A DNA stretch of 64,000 bases from Clostridiales bacterium (GTDB lineage Bacteria > Bacillota > Clostridia > Christensenellales > Aristaeellaceae): positions 79,945 through 143,944 of the forward strand of contig JAHZHZ010000005.1 of assembly GCA_019419995.1 (NCBI GenBank). The letters are read 5' to 3'. The notes beneath the pieces were generated by a model. That model was not told the origin of the DNA. It saw only the letters and a list, made by a program, of their open reading frames with translations, and searched no databases. How positions within the stretch are numbered: the first letter of the stretch is position 1; every line of letters begins with the position of its first letter. This document shows positions 9,353 through 17,574 of the stretch, one piece after another. The position numbers and the translations under genes are program-made.

Positions 9353-10344
9353 GGGCGTACCTCCTTGCCAGTGCGCAACCTGCGCTTCAATTTCCGCAGC
9401 CTGCGCGCATTGTATTCCTCATCCCGGAGCTTGGGATCCAGCGCATCTCTGAGGCGGTTGCCCAGCATAAAGAGAGCGAAGATCAACAGCGTGATGACCA
9501 GAGAGGGATAGAGGAAGAGATAGAATTTTGAGGGAATCAGAAAAAAGCTCACGCTCTCGCTGGAGAGTTGCCCCAGAGAAATGCTTGGGGGCGTCACGCC
9601 GAGGCCGATATAGGCCATGCCTGCTTCCATGAAGATTGCCGCAGGAATGGCACTGGAGATTCCCACCACCAGATTACCCAGAATGTTGGGCAAAATGTGG
9701 CGGAAAATAATGCGCGCGGCAGATGCGCCCTGAGCCCTGGCAGCCAGAGTAAACTCCCGGTTTTTAAATTGCAGGATTCGGCCCCGGAAGCTGCGGGCAG
9801 ATCCCATCCATCCGGAAATGGCCATGGCGATCACCAGGGATTTTACGTTTCCGCCCATCACCATCAGAATCAGGATCATATAAATCATGGAGGGGATACA
9901 GAGCATCACGTCGCAAATGCGCATAATGATCATGTCCACCCAGCCGCCGCACCAGCCGGAGACAGCGCCCATAACCGTTCCCACCACAAAGGGTGCCAGG
10001 GCGCCCAACAAGCCGATCAGTAGGGAAGAGCGAGCGCCCATCCATACCCGTGTCCACATGTCGCGTCCGGAGCTGTCCGTGCCGAAGAGGTGTTCCTGGT
10101 TGGGAGAAATATTGCGTCCCATTAGATCGGTAACGTCATATTCATAAGGTGAAACCATGGGCGCGATGACGGCAAAGGCAATGATGATCAGCAAAATCGC
10201 CGAGCAGACCAGCGCGACCCTGTTGTGCAACAGCCGTTTCCAGACCTCCGGCCAGTACCTGGTGGAGGGGCGCACGATCTGCTCCACGTCCCGTTCGGAT
10301 TCGCCCACCGGCGTAAAATCCAATTCCTGTTGGGATGCTTGCAT
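9349..10344 (-). CDS. Oligopeptide/dipeptide ABC transporter permease, DppC/OppC type
   Basis: An integral membrane permease of about 331 residues with an N-terminal hydrophilic stretch, a first membrane helix (ALVCSAILLIIIAFAVIAPMV), the GTDSSGRDMWTRVWMGARSSLLIGL segment typical of OppC-like proteins, and several further helices. The EAA coupling loop is near RAQGASAARIIFRHILPN. The frame could start at 10365 overlapping the upstream stop, but no ribosome site precedes that ATG. The ATG at 10342-10344 follows AGAGGAG by about 9 bp and is preferred. The protein should pair with the DppB-type permease encoded just upstream. Confidence 0.92.
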   Translation of the reverse strand: MQASQQELDFTPVGESERDVEQIVRPSTRYWPEVWKRLLHNRVALVCSAILLIIIAFAVIAPMVSPYEYDVTDLMGRNISPNQEHLFGTDSSGRDMWTRVWMGARSSLLIGLLGALAPFVVGTVMGAVSGWCGGWVDMIIMRICDVMLCIPSMIYMILILMVMGGNVKSLVIAMAISGWMGSARSFRGRILQFKNREFTLAARAQGASAARIIFRHILPNILGNLVVGISSAIPAAIFMEAGMAYIGLGVTPPSISLGQLSSESVSFFLIPSKFYLFLYPSLVITLLIFALFMLGNRLRDALDPKLRDEEYNARRLRKLKRRLRTGKEVRP

Positions 10345-10361
10345 GTTCAGGCTCTCCTCTC

Positions 10362-11279
10362 TCATTGAATTTTGACTCGGGGATCGATAACGACATACAG
10401 AATATCCACAATGAAATTTGCCGCTACGACGACGACGGCCTGAAAGACCACCAGACCCAGGGTCATAGTGTAGTCCAGCTCATTGATGGAGGTTACAAAG
10501 TATTTGCCAAGTCCCGGCACAGAGAAAATTTTTTCAATCACATAGGAACCCATCAACAGGCCGGCAATTTCCATGCCAAGATTGGTAATCATCGGCAAAA
10601 TAGCGTTTCTAACTTGGTGAAAGAGTATAATTCGCCCGTTGGACAGGCCCTTGGCCTTGGCTGTGCGCAAATAATCCTGCTGCCCTACCTCCAGCATCAG
10701 GGTTCGCATGGAGCGGCAATGGCTGACCATCATCCCCAGCGCCAGACAGAGTGTGGGAAGAATGGTATATTTCCATGAACTCCAGCCGCCTGCAGGGAGC
10801 CATTTGAATTTGACGGTGAAGATCAGCTGAAGAATGGCTGCCAACACATAGGAGGGGATTGCCGTGGTAACGATGGCGGCAAGTTGTGTGGCCCCGTCCA
10901 GAGCGCCTCCCCGGCGATAAGCGGAGAGAATGCCCAGCAGTATTCCGGTGGGAATGCCCAGAATCATGGCCTGAACTGCCAGCTGTGCCGTTACGGGGAA
11001 ATACTGTACAATGACATCGTTGACGGAACGCCCAGCATGGGCCAGAGAATATCCGAAGTCCAGTTGCAGAAGGTTCTTCAGAAAGCGCAAATACTGTTCC
11101 AGCAGTGGGTCGTTCAGACCGTAGTAAGCCATCATGTTTTCCGCATTGGTCATGTTCAAGGGGTTGGCCAGGATAAAGGGGTTGCCCGGCAAAAGGCGCA
11201 AAAGGAAAAAACAGATGGTGGCTATCGCCCACACAGTGAGTATGGATATGCCCAGACGGCGGAGAATGTACTTGGTCAT
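10362..11279 (-). CDS. Oligopeptide/dipeptide ABC transporter permease, DppB/OppB type
   Basis: A 305-residue inner-membrane permease with the family N-terminus (KYILRRLGISILTVWAIATICFFLLRLLPGNPF) and the coupling loop LRTAKAKGLSNGRIILFHQVRNAILPM, followed by VIEKIFSVPGLG, a classic DppB/OppB stretch. The ATG at 11277-11279 follows GGAAGGGAAG. It heads the permease-ATPase part of the operon, about 117 bp downstream of the binding-protein gene, with an intercistronic hairpin between them. Together with the genes down to 7321 it forms a complete B-C-D-F peptide importer. Confidence 0.93.
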   Translation of the reverse strand: MTKYILRRLGISILTVWAIATICFFLLRLLPGNPFILANPLNMTNAENMMAYYGLNDPLLEQYLRFLKNLLQLDFGYSLAHAGRSVNDVIVQYFPVTAQLAVQAMILGIPTGILLGILSAYRRGGALDGATQLAAIVTTAIPSYVLAAILQLIFTVKFKWLPAGGWSSWKYTILPTLCLALGMMVSHCRSMRTLMLEVGQQDYLRTAKAKGLSNGRIILFHQVRNAILPMITNLGMEIAGLLMGSYVIEKIFSVPGLGKYFVTSINELDYTMTLGLVVFQAVVVVAANFIVDILYVVIDPRVKIQ

Positions 11280-11300
11280 GGCGCTTCCCTTCCTATGAAG

Positions 11301-11341
11301 GAAGCAGGAAGTTATGGTGCCTTCCGGCGTCTTCCTGCTTC
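11301..11341 (-). other. Intercistronic stem-loop between binding-protein and permease genes
   Basis: A perfect 11-bp inverted repeat (GAAGCAGGAAG at 11301-11311 and CTTCCTGCTTC at 11331-11341) with a 19-nt loop. No U tract follows on the minus strand, so it is more likely an mRNA-stabilising or partial-termination element than a full terminator. It sits just after the binding-protein gene, where such hairpins commonly keep that transcript in excess over the permease genes. Confidence 0.7.
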
Positions 11342-11396
11342 CATCTTCTTTTACTGTTTGCGCCGACGCTGCGTGTCGCAGTCGACGCAGAAAATC

Positions 11397-13067
11397 TTAT
11401 TTGCCTTCCAGACTCAGACCGGAAACATCATAGCCGCCGGCTTCATAGGGGCTGATGAATCCCTGTACGTAGGGTTTGAGCGCCTGGTAACCCATACCCT
11501 CCATCAACGGGAAGTAAACCATGTCGCTGTAGAGAATCTGTTCGGCTTGAGCTATGCCTGCAAACCGGGCGGCGTCGTCGAATTCAGCGTGCAGCTTGGT
11601 CACTAGCTCGTCGTATTCGCTATTGGCATGCATGGAAGTCATCTCCGCCGGCGCACCGGAAGCCTGGAATCCGGCAGGATCGGAAACGCCGCCGGCAGTC
11701 GTCCAGTAATCCAACTGCTCCAGAGGATTGTCCGGATCAATGGTGAGCTGCTGCAGATAAATGTCAAAGTCCATGAAGACCATGCTCATGATGGCGGATT
11801 GAATGGGCTTGAGAGTGATGCTGATGTTGGTCAGTCCCAACTCGCTCTTCCAAAGGGAAGTGATGATTTCCACCATCAGGCTCTGCTTGTCGTTTTCAAA
11901 AGTCAGGAAGGAGATCTGGGGGAGCTCAGAAACGTCACTGTAGCCCAATTCCTCCAGAGCGGCGGCCAGATAGTTCTTTGCGGCTTCGATGTCGCCCGTC
12001 AGGGGAATTACCGTTTCCAGGGGGTATTCCTCCACATAGGAAGTTTCACCAGTGCCTGCCATTCGAGAGGGAACGTAGCGGTTTGTGGGAGTTCCGCTGT
12101 CTTCCAGCGCAGCCACAATTGCCTCTCGATCCAGTGCTGCAGCCAGCGCGTAACGGAAGTTTTTGTTCTTCATAAGGGCAGTCACTTCCTCGCCGCGGGA
12201 AACGAAGCCGTCCCCCTCGGTGTAGGTGAAGCCGGTGGTGTTAAATTCCAGGCCGTAGAGGTTGCCTGAGGAATACGAACTGATCTCATTGGGATCCAGC
12301 AGTTCGCGCAATTCAGAATTGACGGATAAGAGGGCGTCCACCTCTCCACTGGCATAGAGGGAATAGGTGGTAGAAGTATCCGTGGATACCACCAGACGCA
12401 GCTCTTCCACGGGGAAGGAGGTTTCGGCGTTGATGTAGCTTTCGTTCTTGACAAAGGTCATGGAATCGCCGACAATCCACTCGGTGAGCTCATAGGGGCC
12501 GGAATATTGCAGATCTGCGGGGGTCCCGCCCAGGGCATCCCCTTTAGATTCGGCGAAGGCCTGATTGAGCGGATATACTTGAAGCTCGGGATCAAAGGCC
12601 ACATCGGGTGCCTCCAGCTGAATCACCAGCGTCTTTTCATCCGGAGCGTAGATGCCTGCACATTCTCCACCGGCCATGGCTTCATCTGCGCCCAATACTT
12701 TATAGCCGGTCATGCTTAACCACGCGGATTTGGTGAGATAGTACACAAAATCTGCGGCAGTAATGGGTGTGCCGTCGGAATAGCTGGCCTCCTTGAGCGT
12801 GTAGGTGAAGGTGCAGTTGTCTTCCGAAATGGTCAGATTTTCGCACAACTCGGGAACCATTTCTCCGTTAACGGAGCGGTACAGAGTGGCGCTGGTCAGA
12901 TAAAACACATATTCATCCAGGTTGGATTGAGACTGGAGAAGGTTGAGGGTGTTGGGCTCCGTGCTGATAAAGGAGAAGGATTCTCCCTCTGCAAGCGCTA
13001 TGCAGGATGCGCTCAGAAGCATACAGAGAACCAGAAGAAGGCTAATGAATGGACGAATCGCTTTCAT
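11397..13067 (-). CDS. Peptide ABC transporter substrate-binding protein (SBP_bac_5)
   Basis: A 556-residue DppA/OppA-type extracellular binding protein. Residues 1-27 form a Sec signal peptide (positively charged start, LLLVLCMLL core, likely cleavage after IALA). A cysteine in LSASC is only a marginal lipobox. The mature part starts with the family's 'EPNTLNLLQ' entry, then YRSVNGEMVPELCENL, a FTYTLKEASYSDGTPITAADF segment and late family regions including a proline-rich ligand-cleft strand. The ATG follows AAAAGGAG. It is the first gene after a consensus promoter (13123-13152) and determines what the downstream permease and ATPase genes import, probably di- or oligopeptides given the three peptidases in the operon. 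Confidence 0.93.
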   Translation of the reverse strand: MKAIRPFISLLLVLCMLLSASCIALAEGESFSFISTEPNTLNLLQSQSNLDEYVFYLTSATLYRSVNGEMVPELCENLTISEDNCTFTYTLKEASYSDGTPITAADFVYYLTKSAWLSMTGYKVLGADEAMAGGECAGIYAPDEKTLVIQLEAPDVAFDPELQVYPLNQAFAESKGDALGGTPADLQYSGPYELTEWIVGDSMTFVKNESYINAETSFPVEELRLVVSTDTSTTYSLYASGEVDALLSVNSELRELLDPNEISSYSSGNLYGLEFNTTGFTYTEGDGFVSRGEEVTALMKNKNFRYALAAALDREAIVAALEDSGTPTNRYVPSRMAGTGETSYVEEYPLETVIPLTGDIEAAKNYLAAALEELGYSDVSELPQISFLTFENDKQSLMVEIITSLWKSELGLTNISITLKPIQSAIMSMVFMDFDIYLQQLTIDPDNPLEQLDYWTTAGGVSDPAGFQASGAPAEMTSMHANSEYDELVTKLHAEFDDAARFAGIAQAEQILYSDMVYFPLMEGMGYQALKPYVQGFISPYEAGGYDVSGLSLEGK

Positions 13068-13122
13068 GGTATCGTTCTACTCCTTTTCCGCTTAATGTAG
13101 ACACATTGAACATCTCAGTTGA

Positions 13123-13152
13123 ATTATACTACTCATTACTGAACATGTCAAT
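13123..13152 (-). promoter_or_regulatory. Promoter of the peptide operon
   Basis: On the minus strand TTGACA (13147-13152) and TATAAT (13123-13128) are both perfect sigma-A boxes separated by 18 bp. The first gene starts at 13067 with a good ribosome site, leaving a short leader. A strong, probably constitutive or repressor-controlled promoter for the whole 13067-1 operon. Confidence 0.8.
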
Positions 13153-13192
13153 AAAACAATTTACATAAGTATGGCGTCAATTGCGCATTTCT

Positions 13193-13223
13193 ATATGGGG
13201 CAATTTGTAGGATTGCCCCATAT
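13193..13223. promoter_or_regulatory. 12-bp perfect inverted repeat in a divergent intergenic region
   Basis: ATATGGGGCAAT (13193-13204) and its complement ATTGCCCCATAT (13212-13223) flank a 7-nt spacer. It lies between the promoters of the divergent peptide operon and the phosphohexomutase gene, about 40 bp upstream of the first and 53 bp upstream of the second. No T run follows on either strand, so an operator or upstream activator site is likelier than a terminator. The rest of the 361-bp gap (13068-13428) holds only the two promoters and AT-rich DNA. Confidence 0.55.
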
Positions 13224-13275
13224 GTCGCTACACGTGATCGTTTTTCAAAGATACTGGCGCCAATCTTTTTGACTC

Positions 13276-13303
13276 TGGACAAACGGGAATTATACGGTAT
13301 AAT
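13276..13303 (+). promoter_or_regulatory. Promoter of the phosphohexomutase gene
   Basis: TGGACA (13276-13281) and a perfect TATAAT (13298-13303) with 16 bp between them, on the plus strand. The coding start is at 13429, giving a leader of roughly 120 nt with no obvious riboswitch fold. Confidence 0.55.
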
Positions 13304-13428
13304 TAGAAATGATCTATAAACTGGCGAAACAAAAAATATAAATTATAAGTAATGTTGCGGTTGGTGTTTCAGTCCAGGTTGTTGATTATGAAAATTATAA
13401 AAAATATAGAAAAAGAAAGGAGACAATC

Positions 13429-14844
13429 ATGATACGCTTCGGAACGGGAGGATGGCGGGCCGTGATTGCCGATGAATTCACCCGGGAAAATATTCGCCTT
13501 TTGACAGCGGGTCTTTGTGCGCTGATGGAAGAAGAGGGGCTCCATGGCAGTGAAATTTGTGTTGGTTATGACCGCCGCTTTCTTTCCAAAGAGTCTGCCC
13601 ATTGGGCGGCGGAGGTATTGGTGGGGTATGGCTATCGACCTTTAATGATCAATCGATCTTCCCCGACGCCGCTGATTATGTTTACAGTGAAAAACCGGGG
13701 ACTGAGCTACGGGATGGCGATTACGGCCAGCCACAATCCAGCAATTTATAATGGAATCAAACTATTTACGGCTGGAGGAAGGGATGCAGATCAGACGGTT
13801 ACCGGCCATGTGGAGGAAAAGATTGCCGGCATCAAATCAGAAGATGTTCGCAGTGTAGATTATGACACTGCGCTGGCATCAGGTTGGATTCGGGAAGAAA
13901 ACCCGGCTAACGCCTATATTGATAGCATCCTCGCTTCCGTGGATGTGGAAGCCATCAAGCGCGCTCAACTGCGCGTTGCCCTCGATCCCATGTACGGGGT
14001 GAGCGAAAATTGCCTCAGTACCATATTGTTGACCTGTCGTTGCGATTTGGAGGTCATTCACGGCCACCACGATACGCTCTTTGGGGGACGTTTGCCTGCG
14101 CCTAGCGAGGACAGCATGGGACCACTCAGTGCGGTGGTTCTGGATCGGCACCGCTGTGACTTGGGCATTGCCACCGACGGCGACGCTGATCGTCTGGGTG
14201 TGGTAGATGATTTGGGCGCCTATGTGGATCCTAATAAATTGCTGGTACTGATGTATTACTATCTGGTAAAGTACAGGGGGTGGGTGGGTCCCTGCGTTCG
14301 GAACAATTCTACAACCCATTTGCTGGATCGTGTGGCGGCTGATGTGGGACAGAAGTGCTATGAAGTGCCTGTTGGTTTTAAGCATATTTCTGCTAAGATG
14401 GCAGAAACCGACGCCATCATTGGCGGGGAGTCTTCCGGTGGCATGGCTGTAAAAGGGCACATTCCTGGCAAGGATGGCATTTATGCTGCTGCGCTGCTGG
14501 TGGAAATGATTGCTGTGACAGGGAAACCTCTTTCCAAAATTTATGAGGAAATTGTGAAACGCTATGGGGAACTGTTCTATACTCAGAGAGATTTCAAAAT
14601 GACGCCCGCACGCAAGGAAGAACTGCAAAAATTGCTTTCCGGCCCTGAAGCACTGCCGGATTTCGGACACAAAGTGGCGCGAGTGAACATGGAAGATGGC
14701 TTTAAGGTGTACTTTGAGGATGGAAGCTGGATTATCTGCCGTTTTTCCGGCACGGAACCACTGCTGCGCATGGCGGCAGAAGCCGAAGACAGGCAAATGG
14801 CTCTGAACGATCTGGAAGCGTGGCAAAAAAAGCTTGAATTATAA
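13429..14844 (+). CDS. Phosphoglucomutase/phosphomannomutase (alpha-D-phosphohexomutase)
   Basis: A 471-residue phosphohexomutase that moves a phosphate between C1 and C6 of a hexose phosphate. Four hallmark regions are present: FGTGGWRAV at the N-terminus, the phosphoserine loop TASHNP (Ser101), the metal loop DGDADRLG and the C-terminal phosphate-binding RFSGTEPLLRM. The sugar-ring loop reads GGESSGGM. The ATG follows AAAGGAG by 6 bp. With nagB 318 bp downstream and a ROK regulator beyond, it probably interconverts glucose-, mannose- or glucosamine-phosphates in this locus. Which hexose cannot be read from the sequence. Confidence 0.92.
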   Translation: MIRFGTGGWRAVIADEFTRENIRLLTAGLCALMEEEGLHGSEICVGYDRRFLSKESAHWAAEVLVGYGYRPLMINRSSPTPLIMFTVKNRGLSYGMAITASHNPAIYNGIKLFTAGGRDADQTVTGHVEEKIAGIKSEDVRSVDYDTALASGWIREENPANAYIDSILASVDVEAIKRAQLRVALDPMYGVSENCLSTILLTCRCDLEVIHGHHDTLFGGRLPAPSEDSMGPLSAVVLDRHRCDLGIATDGDADRLGVVDDLGAYVDPNKLLVLMYYYLVKYRGWVGPCVRNNSTTHLLDRVAADVGQKCYEVPVGFKHISAKMAETDAIIGGESSGGMAVKGHIPGKDGIYAAALLVEMIAVTGKPLSKIYEEIVKRYGELFYTQRDFKMTPARKEELQKLLSGPEALPDFGHKVARVNMEDGFKVYFEDGSWIICRFSGTEPLLRMAAEAEDRQMALNDLEAWQKKLEL

Positions 14845-15162
14845 GTCGTTTAATAAAGGTTCGAATGTGTGAGGTAAAAGTGCTTGATCTAGATTGGAAG
14901 GGTGAAACCGCATTCAGAGGGATGAGGTTGCAGAGCGGGTAGAAAAGGAGAGGCCGTTGAAGTAAATTTATTTTCATAACCCGTTTAAAGAGAGGAGGAA
15001 TAGGGAAAGCTCTGTAGCCAGTGGGTTGTACACTCAAATTCGGGAGATCTTGACTGACTTTTGCGATTTCGGGGAGGATCATTAAGGTTTACGAGAACTG
15101 GTAGATTTTAATGAAACTGTTTTTGGAGAACGAGAGTTAAATTACTATAAGGGGAGAATACA
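14845..15162 (+). other. 318-bp intergenic stretch before nagB
   Basis: No plausible ORF and no intrinsic terminator after the phosphohexomutase stop, so readthrough into nagB is possible. Several purine-rich runs resemble ribosome sites (around 14990) without a following start codon. The only functional element I can support is AAGGGGAG just before the nagB ATG. No convincing -35/-10 pair at a workable distance was found. Confidence 0.4.
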
Positions 15163-15888
15163 ATGCAGATCCATGTCTATAAGAGCCCGGAATTAGCCGC
15201 CGAAGCGGCCGCAACGCTGATTGCATCCGAAATCATATCCAAGCCGGACGCTGTGATTGGGCTGCCTACGGGCTCGACGCCCGTGGAGACCTATCGGGAA
15301 TTGATTCGCATGAATCGAGAAGGCGTGCTGGACTTTTCCCAGGTAACCACATTTAATCTGGATGAATATGTGGGCCTGTCCGCTGACCATCCCCAAAGTT
15401 ACCGCCGGTTCATGGATGAAAATCTCTTTGATCACATAAATATCCCCAGAGAAAATACCCACGTGCCCTGTGGAATCGGGGATATAGAAGCCAATGCCCG
15501 GGAATACGAGGCGGCTATAGTTGCAGCAGGGGGCATCGACTTGCAATTTATGGGCATTGGCCGAAACGGTCATATCGGTTTTAATGAACCTTCAGATGCC
15601 TATTCTGATTGTACCGGAGTAATTGAATTGACGCAGTCTACCATCGAAGCCAATAAACGCTTTTTCCCTTCGGTAGACGATGTGCCGCGTCGGGCAATTT
15701 CCATGGGCGTAGGCACCATTATGCGTGCGCGCAAAACGCTACTCATCGCTACGGGCAGCAGTAAGGCTGAGACCATTCAAGCGCTGGTAAACGGTCCAAT
15801 TTCGCCGTACTTGCCGGCTTCGATACTCCGTCTCCATGCCAATGCGGTGGTTATTCTGGATTCGGCTGCGGCGGCACTGTTGAACTAA
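15163..15888 (+). CDS. nagB: Glucosamine-6-phosphate deaminase
   Basis: A 241-residue NagB that converts glucosamine 6-phosphate to fructose 6-phosphate and ammonia. Typical blocks: LPTGSTPVETYREL (phosphate binding), TFNLDEYVGL (general acid-base Asp and neighbours), GIGRNGHIGFNEP (catalytic His and Glu) and a C-terminal SKAETIQALVNGP. Length matches the short monomer-active Firmicute type without the allosteric C-terminal extension. It ends in a strong shared terminator against the convergent ROK regulator. It feeds amino sugars into glycolysis and supports an amino-sugar theme together with the PIG-L deacetylase at 19980 and a divergent NagB paralogue at 28175. Confidence 0.95.
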   Translation: MQIHVYKSPELAAEAAATLIASEIISKPDAVIGLPTGSTPVETYRELIRMNREGVLDFSQVTTFNLDEYVGLSADHPQSYRRFMDENLFDHINIPRENTHVPCGIGDIEANAREYEAAIVAAGGIDLQFMGIGRNGHIGFNEPSDAYSDCTGVIELTQSTIEANKRFFPSVDDVPRRAISMGVGTIMRARKTLLIATGSSKAETIQALVNGPISPYLPASILRLHANAVVILDSAAAALLN

Positions 15889-15891
15889 TGC

Positions 15892-15926
15892 AAAGCGGCG
15901 GTGGGAACAATTCCCACCGCCGCTTT
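15892..15926. terminator. Bidirectional intrinsic terminator between nagB and the ROK gene
   Basis: A 16-bp perfect stem (15892-15907 with 15911-15926; core GCGGCGGTGGGAA) with a 3-nt loop, flanked by short A and T runs. It lies 4 bp after the nagB stop and 3 bp before the end of the convergent ROK gene, so it can serve both. Confidence 0.85.
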
Positions 15927-15928
15927 CA

Positions 15929-17170
15929 TTATCTGCTGCCGGGCAGTGTTATGGTGTAGGCCTTATCCAGGAAATACTGGGCGATGCCCAGGCTATCTCC
16001 ATTGGGGCCGCAGTGGGCGTACGTCATGTGCATGTGACGGGTCAGCATGGGCCGATCTTTCATAAAGCGGATGAGCTTTTGCAAAAAACTTTCCCCCAGC
16101 AATTCAATTCCGCCTCCCACTACAACTCGTTGAATGCCCGTGGCGCAAGTCAGCGTGTATATGCCGAAAGAAAGATGGTTGGCCACCTCTTCGAGCACCT
16201 TTGCGACGCATGGGGTGTTTGTATAGCGTTCAGCCAGTTCAGCAAAGGAGGAGGGAGCGTCTATACCCTGAGCCACACAGGCATCGATGGCGCTTTGAAG
16301 GATGGCGTTAAGATTGACATACTGTTCCAGACAGCCCCGATTGCCACATTTGCAGGGCTTGCCGCGGAAATCGATGGAAAAGTGACCGAATTCTCCGGCG
16401 GTGTTGTATGGACCAGTGAGAATGGACCCCTCGGATATGATGCCTGCCCCTACGCCATCGCACACATTGATGAAGATCAGATCCCGTACTTCCCGGCCAT
16501 CTTCCTCCAGTGCATCTAGGCGCTTTTTTTCAGCGTAGGCCAGGCACATGGAGACATTGGCCAGAAAAAGAGGTATGCCCAACCGTTGCTCCAGCCGCCG
16601 CATGGAAGCTTCCGAAAAGCTTACATTCATGGCCGTACGCACAGAGAAAGCCTGCTCTTCCTCAATGTAGATGCCAGGAAAACTTACGCCAATGACGATG
16701 GTCTTGGATTTGTCAAATTTCCTGGAACGGTGAAGGAGAATATCCTCAAACAGATTTGCGTAATCGTCTCCTGAATCCGGTACGTTTCCATCACCTACAG
16801 GGTGCTCTACAAAGAAATTTTCCAAAATTTTGCAGCTCAGGTCAAATAAGGTAAAGCAAACGCCCCGGCGACTTAGGGAAAAGACAGCCAACTGTTTGCC
16901 GCCGCTGTTTAGACGCAAACTCATGGGCCTGCGACCAGGTTGAGAGGTCAATGTCAAGCCGCTTTCCAGTATTAATCCCAGTGTCACCAGTTCTTCCACA
17001 AGCGCAGACACCGTTGTTGCGCTCAGCTGCATTGTGCGCACCAGTTCAGCGCGGGATGAACACCGTCCACTGCGAACGAGGTCAAAAATATCTTTGGTGT
17101 TTTTTTCCTTAATCAATTGCTGATATCCTGGGCGTTGGGAATCTGGAAGTTCCAGAGAAAGATATTTCAT
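15929..17170 (-). CDS. ROK family transcriptional repressor (NagC/XylR type)
   Basis: A 413-residue regulator with an N-terminal winged helix (DIFDLVRSGRCSSRAELVRTMQLSATTVSALVEEL) and a ROK sugar-binding domain with GEFGHFSIDF and the zinc-site motif CKCGNRGCLEQ. The open frame extends to 17344, but the upstream part is basic and non-homologous. The ATG at 17168-17170 precedes the usual ROK N-terminus and has GAGGGGA upstream. Such proteins release DNA when they bind a sugar or sugar phosphate. It is convergent with nagB and divergent from the nine-gene operon starting at 17575, so it probably represses one or both. The paired ATGATAACA repeats at 17480-17500 are candidate sites. Confidence 0.88.
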   Translation of the reverse strand: MKYLSLELPDSQRPGYQQLIKEKNTKDIFDLVRSGRCSSRAELVRTMQLSATTVSALVEELVTLGLILESGLTLTSQPGRRPMSLRLNSGGKQLAVFSLSRRGVCFTLFDLSCKILENFFVEHPVGDGNVPDSGDDYANLFEDILLHRSRKFDKSKTIVIGVSFPGIYIEEEQAFSVRTAMNVSFSEASMRRLEQRLGIPLFLANVSMCLAYAEKKRLDALEEDGREVRDLIFINVCDGVGAGIISEGSILTGPYNTAGEFGHFSIDFRGKPCKCGNRGCLEQYVNLNAILQSAIDACVAQGIDAPSSFAELAERYTNTPCVAKVLEEVANHLSFGIYTLTCATGIQRVVVGGGIELLGESFLQKLIRFMKDRPMLTRHMHMTYAHCGPNGDSLGIAQYFLDKAYTITLPGSR

Positions 17171-17472
17171 TGTTCGATTTCTTCCCCTCTTATTTTCAAT
17201 CGAGGTGCGAATTACGCGTACGTTCATCGAATTCTGATCTAGTTTAGCATATTTCTTTTTTTCACGCAAGCGCTTCAATTTGTTCATGTCTTTCAGAGCT
17301 GTGCGCCCTTTTACCCTCAAAATAAAGCGATAGATACTTGTCATAGATCAGGAGAATGCAGACGTATAATACATGCAGAAGTCTTAAAGTTTTTCTTCAA
17401 GGGGCATTGAGGCGGGATAAATACAGTTTGATCCCACGAAGAGTTTTAGAAGAAGTTAATTCTTCAACGCAC

Positions 17473-17501
17473 TTGACAAATGATAACAGATATGATAACA
17501 T
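17473..17501 (+). promoter_or_regulatory. Promoter with paired ATGATAACA repeats upstream of the zinc-dehydrogenase operon
   Basis: TTGACA (17473-17478), 17-bp spacer, TAACAT (17496-17501). Two copies of ATGATAACA (17480-17488, 17492-17500), 12 bp apart, fill the spacer and -10. GATAA...TTATC forms an inverted repeat just downstream. A regulator bound here would block RNA polymerase; the divergent ROK protein is the obvious candidate. The gap between the ROK and dehydrogenase starts holds nothing else recognisable. Confidence 0.65.
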
Positions 17502-17574
17502 AAATTATCCCAATTCAACAAAGAATATTGCATAGATTGTGATGCTATATGGATTTCATGAAAGGAATGTTCTA

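Noticed and set aside
13193..13223. The palindrome as an intrinsic terminator
   Set aside because: There is no T run on either strand and no gene end nearby; it lies between two divergent promoters.
13879..14826. Minus-strand open frame of 315 codons inside the phosphohexomutase gene
   Set aside because: The plus-strand frame carries all phosphohexomutase motifs; the antisense one has none.
15123..15151. TTGGAG-N17-TATAAG as a nagB promoter
   Set aside because: Transcription would begin only a few bases before the ATG and leave out the ribosome site.
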